DNA of 8,110 bases from JAXHMM01 sp964528445. GTDB lineage: Bacteria; Bacteroidota; Rhodothermia; Balneolales; Balneolaceae. Of the stretch, positions 7,082 to 8,110 are shown piece after piece; position 1 is the first letter of the stretch, and each line of letters opens with the position of its first letter. The translations under genes and the position numbers were made by a program. The stretch covers positions 1 to 8,110 of the forward strand of contig CAZGSL010000059.1 of assembly GCA_964528445.1 (NCBI GenBank). The letters are read 5' to 3'. The notes beneath the pieces are model-generated. The model saw only the letters and a program-made list of their open reading frames with translations, ran no database searches and was not told the origin of the DNA.

Positions 7082-7089
7082 TAATTTTG
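7082..7089 (+). promoter_or_regulatory. Possible -7 box of an internal promoter before cysD
   Basis: TAATTTTG fits the Bacteroidota -7 box TAnnTTTG exactly and lies 32 bases before the cysD ATG, in the 86-base cysC-cysD spacer. No good TTTG occurs 19 bases upstream (the bases there read TGGT), so the promoter is incomplete and may be chance. Confidence 0.25.
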
Positions 7090-7121
7090 ACAGCTTTCGC
7101 ACCGACATCCAAGACATTCCG

Positions 7122-8027
7122 ATGAAACTCTACAAACTCAGTCACATACGGCAGCTGGAAGCCGAATCGATCCACGTATTCCGGGAGGTGGCGGCGCAGT
7201 TCGAGAACCCCGTTTTGATGTTCTCGGGCGGGAAGGACTCCATCACCATGGCGAGGCTGGCGCAGAAAGCGTTCTGGCCGGCGAAGATCCCCTTCCCGTT
7301 CCTGCACGTGGATACCGGGCACAACTTCGACGAGACCATCCGCTTCCGCGACAAGCTGGCCGAGGAGATGGACGTGGAGATGATCGTGGCCAGCGTGCAG
7401 AAGTCGATCGACGAGGGGAGGGTGGTCGAGGAGAAGGGCCCCAACGCCAGCCGCAACAAGCTTCAGACCACCACGCTGCTGGACGCCATCGAGGAGCACG
7501 GTTTCGACGCGGCGTTCGGCGGGGCGCGGAGGGACGAGGAGAAGGCCCGCGCCAAGGAGCGCTTCTTTTCGCACCGCGACGAGTTCGGCCAGTGGGACCC
7601 GAAAAACCAGCGGCCCGAACTGTGGAACCTCTACAACGGGCGGAAGAACATGGGAGAGCACTTCCGCGTTTTTCCGCTGAGTAACTGGACCGAAATGGAT
7701 GTCTGGCAGTACATCGCGGCGGAGGACCTGGAGATCCCGGAGATCTACTTCTCCCACGAACGGGAGGTGGTGGACCGCGACGGGGTCTACCTGGCCCGCT
7801 CGGAGTACATCACGCTGAGGGACGAAGAGGAGTACGTGGAGAAGCGGGTGCGCTTCCGGACGATAGGCGACATGACCTGCACCGGGGCGTTTGAGTCGAC
7901 CGCCTCCACGGTGGGTGAGATCATCGACGAGGTGGCCTCGGCCCGCATCACCGAGCGGGGCAACCGGGCGGACGACAAGCGGTCGGAGGCGGCCATGGAG
8001 GAACGCAAAAAAGAGGGGTATTTCTAG
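7122..8027 (+). CDS. cysD: Sulfate adenylyltransferase subunit 2 (CysD)
   Basis: 301 residues, essentially the length of E. coli CysD (302). It is the catalytic subunit of heterodimeric ATP sulfurylase: with the GTPase CysN it forms APS and pyrophosphate from ATP and sulfate. The N-terminus LSHIRQLEAESIHVFREV is typical, followed by the PP-loop SGGKDS (35-40), HVDTGHNFDETIRFRD, GARRDEEKARAKERFFS, the VFPLSNWTEMDVWQYI segment, FRTIGDMTCTGAFES, and the C-terminal EEAAME-like stretch ending in RKKEGYF. All core motifs are intact. The reading frame is open far upstream into cysC, but ATG 7122 gives the family N-terminus; the upstream extension only re-reads cysC in another frame. No Shine-Dalgarno is visible. 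cysN begins three bases after the stop, so the two subunits are almost certainly co-transcribed. Confidence 0.96.
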   Translation: MKLYKLSHIRQLEAESIHVFREVAAQFENPVLMFSGGKDSITMARLAQKAFWPAKIPFPFLHVDTGHNFDETIRFRDKLAEEMDVEMIVASVQKSIDEGRVVEEKGPNASRNKLQTTTLLDAIEEHGFDAAFGGARRDEEKARAKERFFSHRDEFGQWDPKNQRPELWNLYNGRKNMGEHFRVFPLSNWTEMDVWQYIAAEDLEIPEIYFSHEREVVDRDGVYLARSEYITLRDEEEYVEKRVRFRTIGDMTCTGAFESTASTVGEIIDEVASARITERGNRADDKRSEAAMEERKKEGYF

Positions 8028-8030
8028 CAT

Positions 8031-8110
8031 ATGAGCACCGAAGAAGAACATTACATGGATATGGACCTGCTGCGGTTCACCACCGCCGGCAGCGTGGACG
8101 ACGGCAAGAG
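8031..8110 (+). CDS. cysN: Sulfate adenylyltransferase subunit 1 (CysN), 5' end only
   Basis: Only 26 codons are present before the window ends. The protein starts MSTEEEHYMDMDLLRFTTAG and continues SVDDGK, which is the beginning of the G1/P-loop (GSVDDGKS) of the EF-Tu-like GTPase CysN, directly downstream of cysD as usual. CysN couples GTP hydrolysis to APS formation by CysD. Whether it carries a C-terminal APS-kinase domain (CysNC fusion) cannot be seen; the separate cysC at 6514 makes a plain CysN more likely. Confidence 0.93.
   Translation, partial: MSTEEEHYMDMDLLRFTTAGSVDDGK

Noticed and set aside
7058..7084. Eight-codon mini-ORF (MVILGGNR) as a leader peptide before cysD
   Set aside because: It is too short, has no Cys or Met codons and no attenuator hairpin nearby; chance explains it.
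6831..7121. N-terminal extension of CysD
   Set aside because: The frame is open, but this stretch re-reads cysC and the cysC-cysD spacer; the CysD family N-terminus begins at ATG 7122 and gives the normal length.

Overview
The window reads as chromosomal DNA from a GC-rich member of the Bacteroidota/Rhodothermota (Rhodothermales or Balneolales would fit). Three things point there: a DUF4835 (PorD-type) lipoprotein-like gene and a PorV/PorQ-like barrel, both tied to type IX secretion lineages; promoters of the TTTG-N19-TAnnTTTG type; and gene starts mostly without Shine-Dalgarno sequences. A run of exactly 100 N shows that this is a scaffolded draft or metagenome assembly.

Left part (1-3737), cell envelope. 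A DUF4835 gene runs leftward off the window from a TTG start at 782. Diverging from it across a 164-base AT-rich spacer is a PorV/UPF0164-like outer-membrane barrel gene, cut by the assembly gap at 1575-1674. Beyond the gap lies most of a large secreted protein with a ComEA-like helix-hairpin-helix module followed by an outer-membrane beta-barrel ending in Phe. The gap removes the C-terminus of the first protein and the N-terminus of the second, so the true missing length is probably more than 100 bases.

Right part (3806-8110), sulfate uptake and activation. An SLC13-type permease with two RCK_C/TrkA_C domains is followed by cysQ, cysC, cysD and the first 26 codons of cysN, all on the + strand. 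CysDN makes APS from sulfate and ATP, CysC phosphorylates it to PAPS, and CysQ dephosphorylates the PAP by-product (or PAPS). A full-consensus Bacteroidota promoter lies between the permease and cysQ, so cysQ-cysC-cysD-cysN is probably its own transcription unit. No PAPS reductase (cysH) or sulfotransferase is in view, so the window does not show whether PAPS goes to cysteine synthesis or to sulfated products.

I see no mobile element, CRISPR array, tRNA or rRNA. No clearly new system can be demonstrated. The least understood item is the helix-hairpin-helix/outer-membrane-barrel protein and its PorV-like partner.
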